64,000 nucleotides of DNA, from contig CAWJKU010000003.1 in NCBI GenBank assembly GCA_963843535.1, positions 62,001-126,000 of the forward strand, in the 5' to 3' direction. Shown here piece by piece: positions 26,395 to 34,857 of this stretch; the stretch's first letter is position 1; each line of letters starts with the position of its first letter. The position numbers and the translations under genes are program-made. This DNA is from CAVUNY01 sp963843535. Lineage in GTDB: Bacteria > Chloroflexota > Anaerolineae > Anaerolineales > Anaerolineaceae. The notes beneath the pieces are model-generated. The model made no database searches. It was not told where the DNA came from and saw only the letters and a list, made by a program, of their open reading frames with translations.

Positions 26395-26712
26395 CTAGCC
26401 CAGGATAAGTGCCACCAGTGCCAGCAGCAGTCCGAGAACATACAGCGGGGAAATCATTTCCAGCGACCCGCTTCCCAGAACCAGCATTCCCAGGTGCAGG
26501 ATCGCGAAAAAGAAAGCCACCAGAAAAAACGGACGGTAGCCGGGCGCAGCCAGTTGGGTCTGCGCCTTTTCTCCGGAGCCGTAAACACTGCGTTTTAGAT
26601 AACCAGCCTTGCCCGCTCCTGCCATCGACCGCCCGATCAGGGCAAGGATCACGATCAGCGGAATATAAAGCAGAAATGCGACCGGGGGGGAAAGTAAAAT
26701 CTCCATCTCCAT
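26395..26712 (-). CDS. Small membrane subunit of hydrogenase (MbhI position, NuoA-like pattern)
   Basis: The 105-residue protein has three hydrophobic helices, at about 10-28 (PVAFLLYIPLIVILALIG), 63-82 (FFLVAFFFAILHLGMLVLG) and 88-104. The segment YGSGEKAQ before helix 2, and AFFFAILHLGMLVLGSG within it, loosely resemble the YECGE loop and following helix of NuoA. In order it occupies the place of MbhI, between the NuoN-like and NuoB-like genes of the Mbh operon. I therefore read it as the linker between membrane and peripheral arms, at moderate confidence. Confidence 0.65.
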   Translation of the reverse strand: MEMEILLSPPVAFLLYIPLIVILALIGRSMAGAGKAGYLKRSVYGSGEKAQTQLAAPGYRPFFLVAFFFAILHLGMLVLGSGSLEMISPLYVLGLLLALVALILG

Positions 26713-26719
26713 CCTCCGT

Positions 26720-28240
26720 TTATTTAATCAACGATGGAACCAGATCGGATGCTGCCGGCAGGACCAGACCATTTGCCAGGGCAGGATAGACACCCAGAAT
26801 GATCACCACCAATACCAGAACTGCTAAAGGCGCCGCCATCCAGAACGAAATCGTTCCCCCGCGCCGTACCGGGACCGCCATCTCAAAACGATACAGGCGG
26901 TTAACCATGGGAGCATAATATCCAAGGGATAGCACGCTGTTTAACGCCGCAAATATAACCAGCCCGATCGCCCAGGGATTGCCAGTTTCAAAACCGGAAA
27001 CAAATATCTGCCATTTCGACATGAAGCCAGACAGGGGCGGCAGCCCACCCAGGCCCAAGACTGCGATGCTGAAGGCAAAAGCCGCCAGGGGATAACGCCG
27101 CGCAGCCCCATTGAGATCATCCAAAACAAGCGGCGCATGATCCCCGCGTGAAAGATGGATCGCGTAAAGCAGCGCGCCGGCTGATAAAAATGCCAGACCC
27201 TTCATCGCGGCATGGTTGATCAGGTGGAAAAAAGCACCCGAAGCGCCGTTCAGGCTGTCGAAGGTCATGGCAATCCCAACCCCCAGCAGCATATAGCCCA
27301 TGTGGCTCACGCTGGAATACGCCAGCAGCCGCTTGACCTGGGTCTGGCGCAAGGCCATCAGGTTACCCACCAGCATGTTCAACGCGGCAAACCCGAGCAG
27401 CAGCAGGCCCCAATTGTGCGACTGGCCTGGTCCCAACGTGAACGGGTGCAGGACCCGCAGCAAAGCGATTAAACCGGTCTCGATCACTGCCCCGGAGAGC
27501 ATGGCGCTGATTCCGCTGGGCGCCTGGGAATGCGCATCTGGCAGCCAGGTGTGTACAGGCACCAGGGCGATCTTCACGCCAAAACCAATCACAAATAATG
27601 CCGCCGCTGCCAGAATCAACGGATTCATGGTCTCGGTGATGCTCATCAACGATAAATCCAGCGTCCCTGTAGCCGCAAATACCAGGCTGATCCCCAACAC
27701 CACCAGGATCGATCCCGATGCGCTTTGCACCAGGTATTTAAACCCGGCTTCCAGGGATGCCGGCTGCTCTCGATAAAAAGCAACCAGCATATACGAAGTG
27801 ACTGCCATTGCTTCAAACCACACCCACAGATTGAACAGGTCGGTTGTGCAGCACATGCCGATCATCGTCGCGATCATGGCAACCAGCAAAGCGTAAAATT
27901 TCTCTTCGCCCAATTCGCCCTGCATGTAGCGCGTGGAAAAGACTGCCACCAGGAACCCCAGTCCAAGGACCACGGCAGCCATCAAAAAACCGATCCCATC
28001 CAGGGAAAGATAGATCGTGCCGATCTGCCAGGGCAAGGCGGAAACCTGCTGCATTTTTTGCCAGGCCGTGAATAATATTAACAGGTCTGCCAGAAGCGCG
28101 ACGATTGCCAGCCAGCGCGCGGGGTTGGGAATTTTGTTATTTTTCGGCAGGCGCACTGCCAGGCGCCCAAACAGATAGATTAAGGGAGATGCCACCAATG
28201 GCAGGGCGATCAACCAGGTTAATTCTGAAGTCACAGTCAT
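26720..28240 (-). CDS. Antiporter-like membrane subunit (NuoN/MrpD/MbhH-like)
   Basis: The 506-residue protein has about 14 helices of the proton-conducting membrane transporter family. CCTTDLFNLWVWFEAMAVTS carries the conserved TM5 Glu, KYLVQSASGSILVVLG and VKIALVPVHTWLPDAHSQAP contain the TM7-8 Lys and His residues of the proton path, and LAYSSVSHMGYMLLGVGIAM and LINHAAMKGLAFLSAGALLY complete the signature. It pumps H+ or Na+ using energy from ferredoxin-dependent hydrogen formation. The gene starts four bases after the end of the NuoL-like gene. Confidence 0.9.
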   Translation of the reverse strand: MTVTSELTWLIALPLVASPLIYLFGRLAVRLPKNNKIPNPARWLAIVALLADLLILFTAWQKMQQVSALPWQIGTIYLSLDGIGFLMAAVVLGLGFLVAVFSTRYMQGELGEEKFYALLVAMIATMIGMCCTTDLFNLWVWFEAMAVTSYMLVAFYREQPASLEAGFKYLVQSASGSILVVLGISLVFAATGTLDLSLMSITETMNPLILAAAALFVIGFGVKIALVPVHTWLPDAHSQAPSGISAMLSGAVIETGLIALLRVLHPFTLGPGQSHNWGLLLLGFAALNMLVGNLMALRQTQVKRLLAYSSVSHMGYMLLGVGIAMTFDSLNGASGAFFHLINHAAMKGLAFLSAGALLYAIHLSRGDHAPLVLDDLNGAARRYPLAAFAFSIAVLGLGGLPPLSGFMSKWQIFVSGFETGNPWAIGLVIFAALNSVLSLGYYAPMVNRLYRFEMAVPVRRGGTISFWMAAPLAVLVLVVIILGVYPALANGLVLPAASDLVPSLIK

Positions 28241-28244
28241 TCGA

Positions 28245-30014
28245 TCACCCTCCCAGGATCAGCACGATCAGCACGATCACAAAACCCGCGACCAGGCCCA
28301 CGATATTCCAGCTGAGCATGCCAGTTTGTGTGCCGCGCAAGATTTCTGCCCCGGATTGCACGACCCTGCACAATCCCCCGGTTGATCGCTTCAAAACCAA
28401 AACCGCCCTCGGCGATTTTGCTGATGCCTTTCAGACCCTGGCTGATCCAACCAAGATTCTTGCGGAACTGCCAGGTCAGCAGGCCAAGCCCAATCACCCC
28501 CAAGGCCAGAAAAGTTGCCGGAGCCGTGATGATCTCCACCAGCACTTCCCAACCAGACTCGACCTTGCCGAGCAGCCCGTGGAAAGACGGAACCGTTTCT
28601 AACAACCGCAGGAATGGATCTGCCAACAGCCAGGTCACCACAGTCCCCAATGCCAGCGGGATCAGGGCCACCCGCATGGCAGGTCCGGCGTCATGCACGT
28701 GTTTCTCATCATGCCTTGGACCGTAAAAAACCATCCACAGGCAGCGCGCTGTGTACAGGGCGGTCAAGCCGGCTACCAGCACCATGACGGCGTATGCCCA
28801 GAGCATGCCGTGTTCCTCGCCAAAGGATCAATCCAGATTCCAGGACCAGCTCCTTGCTCCAAAAACCATTGAAAATTGGAATGCCCATCAGCGCCAGGGC
28901 ACCGACCAGGAACACCGCGCGAACCAGCGGCATTGGACTTACCCAGGCCGCCCATCTCGCGCATATCGCGGGTGCCGACAGAATGAATGACCGCCCCCGC
29001 GCTCAAGAAGAGCAGCGCTTTGAAAATTGAATGGCTAAACAGGTGAAACTGGCTGGCAAACACCCCTCCTGCGCCCACCGCAAATACCATGTACCCAAGC
29101 TGGCTGACGGTAGAATACGCCAGCACCCGTTTGAGATCATTAGCGACCAGGGCCATCAGCGCTGCCATCAAAGCCGACAGCATGCCCACCACGACCACGG
29201 CTTCACGCCACATGGGCACATCGGCAAAAGCCGGGTAAAACCGGGCCAGCAGATAAACGCCGGCATTGACCATCGTCGCGGCATGGATTAATGCGCTGAT
29301 CGGGGTAGGCGCTTCCATCGCATCCGGCAGCCAGGTCTGGAAAGGGAACTGCGCCGATTTGGCAGCCGCGGCTGCCAGGCAGCCAAAGGCCATCCAGACC
29401 AGCACGTTCGCCGGTAAACCACCTGGATTGGCCAGAAAGGCATGGATATCATAATTTCCTTGATAGACGAAGAGCAGCAGCGCGCCCGCCAGCAGACCAA
29501 TCCCGCCAAACTGGGTGATGATCAGCGCCTTGATCCCACCGGCAACTGCCTTTGGGTCATCGTTATGAAAGGCGATCAACGCATACGAACACAGGGCAGT
29601 AATTTCCCAAAAAACAAACATCAAAAGCAGGCTGCTGGTCAGCACCAGGCCGGCCATTGCGCCGATAAAGAATAAGACAAAGGCGTAATACCGACCAATC
29701 TGGTGTTCGCCTTTCATGTAATCGACGGAAAAAATCACCGCCAGGCAGCCGACCACTGTCGCCACGGCTGCCAGGAATACCCCCAACCCATCCGCCAGGA
29801 AAGAAAAATCTCCAAAGACGCCGCCCACGGGCAGGGAGATCGCCGATTGGTCGCCGGTATTAAACAACAGGATGATCCCGCACGCCGCCGCGGCCAGCGA
29901 AAACGTCACGGCCAGACCATGCTGAACATTTGCCCGGCGGTCGCCGGTCAAAAGCACCACCAGCGCCCCAATCCACGGCAGGCCAATTGTTAATAGGATC
30001 CACACGCCAGGCAT
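28245..30014 (-). CDS. Antiporter-like membrane subunit (NuoL/MrpA-like), three frameshifts
   Basis: The reconstructed 589-residue protein is a second antiporter-type subunit. It has MLFVFWEITALCSYALIAF (TM5 Glu), AAKSAQFPFQTWLPDAMEAP, LAYSTVSQLGYMVFAVGAGG and HSIFKALLFLSAGAVIH, then continues in other frames. Breaks fall at about 28935 (into MPLVRAVFLVGALALMGIPI), at the AAA run 28822-28824 (into EEHGMLWAYAVMVLVAG) and at about 28362-28371 (into VVQSGAEILRGTQTGMLSWN). With each one-base shift corrected, the protein reads to a stop at 28245, four bases before the NuoN-like start. Three indels with full conservation on both sides point to poor base calling rather than decay. It probably forms a second ion channel of the complex. 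Confidence 0.85.
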
Positions 30015-30016
30015 GC

Positions 30017-30328
30017 TTACCTCCGCAACGTGCTCAAGGCCCTGATGGATAGGGTGCCAAACCGGCGCCGGATCTGAACTGCCAGAGCTAACCCGACCAC
30101 TGCCACAATGGTATCTGCCACGATGACGGTCAGTGCAATGCTCTGGGCCAGGTTCACCTGCCCGGTGACCGTACCTGCCAGAACGAGCGCCAGCATGGCT
30201 CCTTTTGCCAGGATCTGCAGGGCAACGATGACTTTGATCAGGTTAAATACCGCCATCAGGCCGTAAAATCCAATTGCCAGGAGCACCAGGACGGTGATGA
30301 GAATAATCCCGGGGATAGACATTTCCAT
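30017..30328 (-). CDS. NuoK/MrpC-like membrane subunit
   Basis: The 103-residue subunit has three helices: IPGIILITVLVLLAIGFYGL, LIKVIVALQILAKGAMLALV and LAQSIALTVIVADTIVAVVG. The middle one includes the family pattern L-x-I-x2-A-x-Q-I-L, and the last contains the conserved Ala-Leu-Thr-Val-Ile-Val motif (NuoK form ALTIIVA). I start at the ATG at 30328 with GGAGGG ten bases upstream; the open frame extends to 30445 but that part overlaps the previous gene in another frame. It lies two bases from both neighbours, so it is firmly part of the operon. Confidence 0.85.
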   Translation of the reverse strand: MEMSIPGIILITVLVLLAIGFYGLMAVFNLIKVIVALQILAKGAMLALVLAGTVTGQVNLAQSIALTVIVADTIVAVVGLALAVQIRRRFGTLSIRALSTLRR

Positions 30329-30330
30329 AT

Positions 30331-30816
30331 TTATTTTCCCTCCGGCGCGTCGGTTTTGGCGTCTGCCAGCAATCCAATTACCCCCAAAACGCCTGCGAAA
30401 ATTAGCACGATCTGCAGCAGCAGATCCAGCCAACGGTCCTGCCATAATACTTTAGCAAAACCCGCCTGGGCTTCGCCAACCACTAGAGGCAAAAATGAAG
30501 GCAGCGTAATCCAGGTCAGTAACGCGCCAGATGCCGCCACCAACAGCCAGCCCAACGGGCGCGGAACGAGCGAACGGACCGCCATGACTTCTTCACCGGC
30601 GATATTAATGGCGAAAACAAACAACACGGTAACCAGACCGGCCCCCACACTGAGCTCGATTACAGCAATCTCGGGTGCTCCCATCAGGTACATGAGAAGC
30701 GCAACCAGTGCGCTGCATCCGGCCAGCCACAATGCTGAAATTAACAGCCGGTGTACCCGGATCGCCTGTATCGCACATACCACAGACCCCGCCGCAATCA
30801 GGATGTGCCACAACAT
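30331..30816 (-). CDS. DUF4040/NuoJ-like hydrogenase membrane subunit (MbhD/MrpB type)
   Basis: First gene of the hydrogenase operon. The 161-residue protein has about five helices. ALWLAGCSALVALLMYLMGA followed by PEIAVIELSVGAGLVTVLFV is the DUF4040 signature of MbhD and MrpB-type subunits, with the conserved Glu in the second helix (AVIELSVG). I start at the ATG at 30816; a second in-frame start lies six codons upstream at 30834. A TTGACA-like and TATAAG promoter pair stands 24-52 bases above the outer start. The C-terminal half ends with LLADAKTDAPEGK. Confidence 0.8.
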   Translation of the reverse strand: MLWHILIAAGSVVCAIQAIRVHRLLISALWLAGCSALVALLMYLMGAPEIAVIELSVGAGLVTVLFVFAINIAGEEVMAVRSLVPRPLGWLLVAASGALLTWITLPSFLPLVVGEAQAGFAKVLWQDRWLDLLLQIVLIFAGVLGVIGLLADAKTDAPEGK

Positions 30817-30857
30817 GGTGACTTTCTCTCCCAAATTGAAAGTTTTTCTCTGTTACG

Positions 30858-30886
30858 CTTATACCCTAGAGGCGGTAAAATGTCAT
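30858..30886 (-). promoter_or_regulatory. Sigma70-type promoter of the hydrogenase operon
   Basis: Reading the minus strand, ATGACA (30886-30881) and TATAAG (30863-30858) are separated by exactly 17 bases; each matches five of six consensus positions. It lies about 24 bases above the first start codon at 30834. No FNR-like or CooA-like palindrome is visible between it and the gene. Confidence 0.7.
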
Positions 30887-30983
30887 GTGAAGGAGATCAC
30901 CGAACCGCGGGTTATTAATCCTAAAATTTCACCTGTATTGTAATATTTCCTTTTCTCGTTTCTTTTTCGAAAAATCGGGGAAA

Positions 30984-32027
30984 TTAATCACCCCTTGGCA
31001 TCTCGATCCGGATCACCTTGGCACCGCGAATATGCCTGGTCTTCATTTCCACCAGGGCGCGGTTGGCGTCTGCCAACGAATATTCCTCTACTTCCGGGAA
31101 CAGCGGGATGCTGGCTGCGATATTCAGAAATTCACTCACGTCGCGGCGGGTGATATTGGCTACGCTCTTAATTTCCTTCTCCATCCACAAATGAGATGGA
31201 TAATCCAATTCCATCAGGGCCGCTTTATCATGGCTCTCCTTGCGGATCGCATTAATCACCAATCGCCCCCCTGGCGCCAGGCAGCGCAAGGCTTCCACCA
31301 CAGGCTTCCAGACCGGCGTGGTATCGATGATCGCATGCAAAGCTTCCGGGGGAGTATCCTGAGCGCCGCCGGCCCATACCGCCCCCATTTCACGCGCAAA
31401 CGCCTGTTCCTGCGCGCTGCGGGCAAAAACCGATACGCGCACATGCGGGTAGCGGAAGCGCGCCATTTGCAGCACGAGATGGCCCGAAGCGCCAAAGCCG
31501 GTCAGGCCCAGGGCTTGCCCATCGCGAATACCGGACAATGCCAGAGAACGGTAACCGATCGCCCCGGCGCACAGCAAAGGTGCTGCCTGGACATCGCTGA
31601 ACAACGCGGGAATGGAATAGACGAAGGCCTCCGGCGCAGCCATATATTCCGCATAACCACCATTGACGTCTCGCCCGGTGGCCCGGAAGGAGGCGCATAA
31701 GTTTTCGCGCCCGTCCCGGCAATGTTCACATACGCCGCAGGCCGCATAAATCCAGGCGACCCCCACCCGCTCCCCGGGGTAAAAGCGCGCCGCGCCTGGG
31801 CCGGCCTTTTCGATCCGCCCCACCACCTGATGCCCGGGCACCACCGGCAGGTTTGGCGGCGGGGTGCGCCCTTCGATTTCATCCAGCTCCGTGTGGCATA
31901 CCCCGCACACGGCTACCTTGATCAATACCTCGCCTGGCCCTGGAACAGGGATGGGTAAATCGGCTGGCGTCAATGGCGCTGAATGCTCGCCAATTGTTTG
32001 GATTGAGTTTATGACCATGGCTTTCAT
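30984..32027 (-). CDS. Zinc-dependent alcohol dehydrogenase
   Basis: The 347-residue enzyme oxidises an alcohol or reduces an aldehyde with NAD(P). Catalytic zinc ligands are the Cys in CGVCHTELDE and the His in GHQVVG. The structural zinc is held by four cysteines in CGVCEHCRDGRENLC. The Rossmann motif LTGFGASGHLVLQMA lacks one glycine of the usual GxGxxG but keeps spacing (GFGASG). Length and motifs fit the AdhA-like zinc-dependent alcohol dehydrogenase group. A role in fermentation alongside the hydrogenase is plausible. The gene is separated from the hydrogenase promoter by about 110 bases, is on the same strand, and lies 54 bases after the aldo/keto reductase gene, so those two may be cotranscribed. 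Confidence 0.87.
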   Translation of the reverse strand: MKAMVINSIQTIGEHSAPLTPADLPIPVPGPGEVLIKVAVCGVCHTELDEIEGRTPPPNLPVVPGHQVVGRIEKAGPGAARFYPGERVGVAWIYAACGVCEHCRDGRENLCASFRATGRDVNGGYAEYMAAPEAFVYSIPALFSDVQAAPLLCAGAIGYRSLALSGIRDGQALGLTGFGASGHLVLQMARFRYPHVRVSVFARSAQEQAFAREMGAVWAGGAQDTPPEALHAIIDTTPVWKPVVEALRCLAPGGRLVINAIRKESHDKAALMELDYPSHLWMEKEIKSVANITRRDVSEFLNIAASIPLFPEVEEYSLADANRALVEMKTRHIRGAKVIRIEMPRGD

Positions 32028-32081
32028 GGCTTGATCATTCCAGGCTGCTGCCCATGGAAACAGAGTTTTACTGGGTGCATC

Positions 32082-33218
32082 TTAATTTCCAAACAACACC
32101 ACCGCTTCTTCTAGATGGGCAGCCACCTCGACGCCAAACGGGCAGCGCCCCTCGCAGTCAAGGCACTGGATGCATTCCGAGGCTTTCACCGGCAGCACAG
32201 CGTACGACGCGCGCAGCTCGTCGGTCAGTCTCTGCTGCGCCTGGTTGAAAAGGCTCATCGTTTGGCCGATATCGATGCCTGACGGGCACGGCAGGCAGTG
32301 GTTGCAGTACACGCATTCTCCGTTAGCAAAATGGGCGAACACCGGCAGGATCGAAGAATAGTCGCGCTCTTCTACCGACGTATTCCAGAAATTCTGCACC
32401 TCGGCCAGCTCTGCTAAATTCTTGCAGCCGGGTACGATCGTCGAGACGCCCACCTGATCGAGGACATACGCCAGGCAGTGGGTGGCCGTGATCTTCATCG
32501 TGGGCCGCGGAAAATGCATCGGCGCGCCCGCCAGCTGAGTCCTGCCGCCTTGAAAATCTTCCACCGTGATCGTGCTCTTCTCACGCAGCAGGCTCCCGCC
32601 GCCAAACGGTTTCATCACCACCAACCCCACCCCATTTACTGCACACGCGTTGTACAGCTCTCTCTGCCCCGGCACGGCGAAGCTCGCCAGGTTTACCGGG
32701 AACATGAGCATGTCGATCGCGCCGCTCTCCACCGCCTGGCGGGCGATCTCGGCATTATGGCTGCTGAAACCGATAAACCGCACCTTTCCCTGGCTTTGAA
32801 AATTCCGCGCCAGGTCCAGCAGCCCACCCGGCCTCATTATTGCATTCAGATCCTCCTGCGTATCGCAGTTGTGCAAATACAGCGCATCCACGTAGTCGGT
32901 GCCGACGCGCCTGAGATAATCGTGAAAGAATTTTTCCGCAGCCTGCGGATCGCGGCTCTTGCCGTACTGGTCGCCGTACATCACCGCCCCCAGGTGAGCC
33001 GCCAGGTGGATTTTCTGGCGAATACCTTTGAAAGCCGTCCCAAGCATATCGCGGAAGCCTGGCTGCGCCCAGAAGGTATCGAAGTAATTCACTCCTCGCT
33101 CCACCGCATCGCGCAGGACTGAAACCGCATTCTCCGGTGTCTCATAAATCAAATATTCCGTACCCAGGGAAATCTCGTTTACTTCCAGGCCGGTGCGTCC
33201 CAATTTACGAAACTTCAT
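32082..33218 (-). CDS. Aldo/keto reductase with C-terminal 4Fe-4S ferredoxin domain
   Basis: The 378-residue protein joins an aldo/keto reductase barrel to a [4Fe-4S] ferredoxin-like tail. The barrel opens MKFRKLGRTGLEVNEISLGT, contains GVNYFDTFWAQPGF with the conserved Asp, and ends GVSTIVPGCKNLAEL. The tail has CVYCNHCLPC and CIQCLDCEGRCPFGV, two clusters. Tyr and Lys of the usual tetrad are not obvious: the Lys position reads LAAHLGAV, so the His there may replace it, as in a known subfamily that conserves a GHL-like motif and GQY.RTRD. The electron donor could thus be ferredoxin rather than NADPH. I use the ATG at 33218, preceded by GAGGGA; the frame reaches 33257. Confidence 0.8.
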   Translation of the reverse strand: MKFRKLGRTGLEVNEISLGTEYLIYETPENAVSVLRDAVERGVNYFDTFWAQPGFRDMLGTAFKGIRQKIHLAAHLGAVMYGDQYGKSRDPQAAEKFFHDYLRRVGTDYVDALYLHNCDTQEDLNAIMRPGGLLDLARNFQSQGKVRFIGFSSHNAEIARQAVESGAIDMLMFPVNLASFAVPGQRELYNACAVNGVGLVVMKPFGGGSLLREKSTITVEDFQGGRTQLAGAPMHFPRPTMKITATHCLAYVLDQVGVSTIVPGCKNLAELAEVQNFWNTSVEERDYSSILPVFAHFANGECVYCNHCLPCPSGIDIGQTMSLFNQAQQRLTDELRASYAVLPVKASECIQCLDCEGRCPFGVEVAAHLEEAVVLFGN

Positions 33219-33406
33219 GGTAGTCCCTCTATTTAACGAAATCCTCAAAATGCCCATGTGGGCGCTGCTCCTTCATTATAAACCGAACCGTTTTAATCAA
33301 ACGGCGCCGTCTCCAACTTTGAAAGCAAGAAACGGATAGTAAATCATCTTATTCTCGCGTATCCTGTAAGCGAAGTTGAATTGATGATCGAATTAGTAGA
33401 TTTTAT

Positions 33407-33428
33407 AGCCCGGCGTTCGCACGCCGGA
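33407..33428. repeat. GC-rich hairpin before the DUF2917 gene
   Basis: CCGGCGTTCGCACGCCGG forms a perfect seven-base stem with a TCGC loop, about 20 bases above the start of the DUF2917 gene and just ahead of its GGAGG site. It has no T-run, so it is not a classical terminator. It could stabilise the leader. Confidence 0.5.
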
Positions 33429-33446
33429 GAATAATGGAGGTAGATC

Positions 33447-33743
33447 ATGGAAATCCGAAAGAAAGAATTTGCCGGCAGCGTGATGGATGCCAGGATCATT
33501 ATCAACGATATCCATTCAGAAATCGATCTGGATGGTTTGGAACTTTTAAAATTAGAAGTCGGGCAGGCAGGCGCCAGGGTGTTGTGCACCACCGGCACCC
33601 TCTGGCTGACCCAACCGGGCGATCCCCAGGACCATTTATTAAAAGCTGGTCAGTCGTTCACCTTCAATCAGCGGGGAATCATTCTGGTGCAGGGGCTGCC
33701 GTGTGGTAAAGCCCTCATCCAACCGTCGTCTTCGATTAAGTAG
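33447..33743 (+). CDS. DUF2917-like small protein
   Basis: The 98-residue protein matches the DUF2917 pattern: a short helix-free beta fold with LKLEVGQAGARVLCTTGTLW, then LTQPGDPQDHLLKAGQSFTF and GIILVQGLPCGKALI. The family is cupin-like and of unknown role; some are fused to other domains. GGAGG lies eight bases upstream of the ATG. It is monocistronic. An in-frame start at 33480 is possible but would lose the first strand. Confidence 0.7.
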   Translation: MEIRKKEFAGSVMDARIIINDIHSEIDLDGLELLKLEVGQAGARVLCTTGTLWLTQPGDPQDHLLKAGQSFTFNQRGIILVQGLPCGKALIQPSSSIK

Positions 33744-33818
33744 ATCGCGTGAGCTTCGCCGCCACGATCAGCTAAAATTCGAGCACTTCCCCTTGGAGCC
33801 GGGTAAGCAAATTCCCTC

Positions 33819-33870
33819 TTGATTTTTCTAACGCACTGCGTTATAATATCTTCATAACGCAGTGCGTTAT
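33819..33870 (+). promoter_or_regulatory. Promoter with two palindromic operators, phasin-phaR operon
   Basis: TTGATT (33819-33824) and TATAAT (33842-33847) are 17 bases apart, giving a near-consensus promoter. TAACGCACTGCGTTA (33829-33843) fills the spacer, and ATAACGCAGTGCGTTAT (33854-33870) covers the start of transcription; both are perfect palindromes about a single central base. Their centres are 26 bases apart, between two and three helical turns. A dimeric repressor bound at either site would block polymerase. Candidates are PhaR itself, whose gene is second in the operon and whose family binds TGC-rich DNA, or a TetR-type regulator from elsewhere. The first gene's ATG is 22 bases beyond the second site. 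Confidence 0.75.
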
Positions 33871-33891
33871 ATATTAACCAGGAGAAATAAA

Positions 33892-34257
33892 ATGACCACA
33901 GAGCCCCAAGACAACCCGGATGAACCGGTCAAGAGAACCGTTTTTTATGACCTGTCACGCAAAATCATGCTGGCTGCCATCGGTGGCGCAGCGATTGCCA
34001 GCGATGAAATCGCCCATTTTGTCACGAAGTTGGCCGAACGCGGTGAAATAGCCGAAAAAGACGCCCGTTCCCTGATCCGCGAAGTGTTCGAATCGCGCCA
34101 AAAACTAGAGGAAGAACAAAAAGAGACCGAAGAACAAAAATTTTCCCAGGCCTCCCGGGCCGAAATTGAGAACCTCAATGCTCGTATTGCCGAATTGAAC
34201 AGAAAAATTGAGGAACTAAAGAAAGCCCATCAAGAACCGGATCGCCAGGAGGTATAA
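33892..34257 (+). CDS. Phasin-like protein (PHA synthesis regulator phasin type)
   Basis: The 121-residue protein resembles the PhaF/COG3937 regulator-phasins: MLAAIGGAAIASDEIAHFVT, a short helix pair, KLAERGEIAEKDARSLIREV, and a long charged coiled coil (about residues 60-110) rich in Glu, Gln and Lys. Phasins coat polyhydroxyalkanoate granules and influence their size. AGGAGA lies eight bases before the ATG. The gene is followed after one base by phaR, so the two form one operon under the double-operator promoter. No PHA synthase is in the window, so in this organism the pair may serve another role. Confidence 0.72.
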   Translation: MTTEPQDNPDEPVKRTVFYDLSRKIMLAAIGGAAIASDEIAHFVTKLAERGEIAEKDARSLIREVFESRQKLEEEQKETEEQKFSQASRAEIENLNARIAELNRKIEELKKAHQEPDRQEV

Positions 34258-34258
34258 C

Positions 34259-34783
34259 ATGCCGCTGATCAAGCGCTACTCAAATCGCAAGCTATACGAT
34301 GTAGATGCCAGCGCATACGTGACCCTGGAGGAGATCGCCGAAATGGTTCGGCGGGGCGATGAAATCAAAGTGGTGGATTACGCCAGCGGCGCCGACCTGA
34401 CCGCCCTGACCCTGACCCAGGTTATATTTGATCAAGAAAAGAAGCTGGGCGGTCTGCTGCCGCAAGCCATTCTGACTCGCATTCTGCGCGCCGGAAACAC
34501 CACGCTGCAGACCATCCGCGGCGGGATGAAGCCTTTTTTGGATCCAGTCCAATTCGTGGAAGATGAAATCCGGCGGCGTTTGACTTTGCTGGTAGATGAA
34601 GGCAGCCTGACAGCCGAAGAGAGCAAGCGCCTGGGTGATTTGCTGGTCGCCGCTCGCATGCGCCCGGCGCCTCTCCCACCAGTTGAGCCTGCGCAACCTC
34701 AAGAAGTGGGTACGCTGCGCAGCCAGGTGGAGCAGCTAGAACAAGAATTGGAAAAACTCCAATCTTCCCAAAAGCAAGCTTGA
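34259..34783 (+). CDS. phaR: PHA accumulation regulator DNA-binding protein
   Basis: The 174-residue protein begins LIKRYSNRKLYDVDASAYVT, the hallmark of the PHB/PHA accumulation regulator DNA-binding domain (PHB_acc_N), with LEEIAEMVRRGDEIKVVDYA and ADLTALTLTQVIFDQE completing it. A second region (GGLLPQAILTRILRAGNTTL) resembles the polymer-binding part. The last 30 residues form a coiled coil (LRSQVEQLEQELEKLQ). PhaR proteins bind both nascent PHA and phasin promoters, repressing phasin until granules appear. The operators upstream fit self-regulation. It ends at a strong bidirectional hairpin. Confidence 0.85.
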   Translation: MPLIKRYSNRKLYDVDASAYVTLEEIAEMVRRGDEIKVVDYASGADLTALTLTQVIFDQEKKLGGLLPQAILTRILRAGNTTLQTIRGGMKPFLDPVQFVEDEIRRRLTLLVDEGSLTAEESKRLGDLLVAARMRPAPLPPVEPAQPQEVGTLRSQVEQLEQELEKLQSSQKQA

Positions 34784-34794
34784 TTCAAACAGGA

Positions 34795-34833
34795 AAATAC
34801 CCTCCCTGGTGACCCCAGGGAGGGTATTTTCCA
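34795..34833. terminator. Bidirectional terminator after phaR
   Basis: AAAATACCCTCCCTGG pairs perfectly with CCAGGGAGGGTATTTT around a short TGACC-type loop. A-run and T-run on opposite sides allow use in both directions, ending phaR on one strand and the macroglobulin gene on the other. Confidence 0.85.
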
Positions 34834-34857
34834 TCTTGCAGGTGAACTTCAGGTCAT

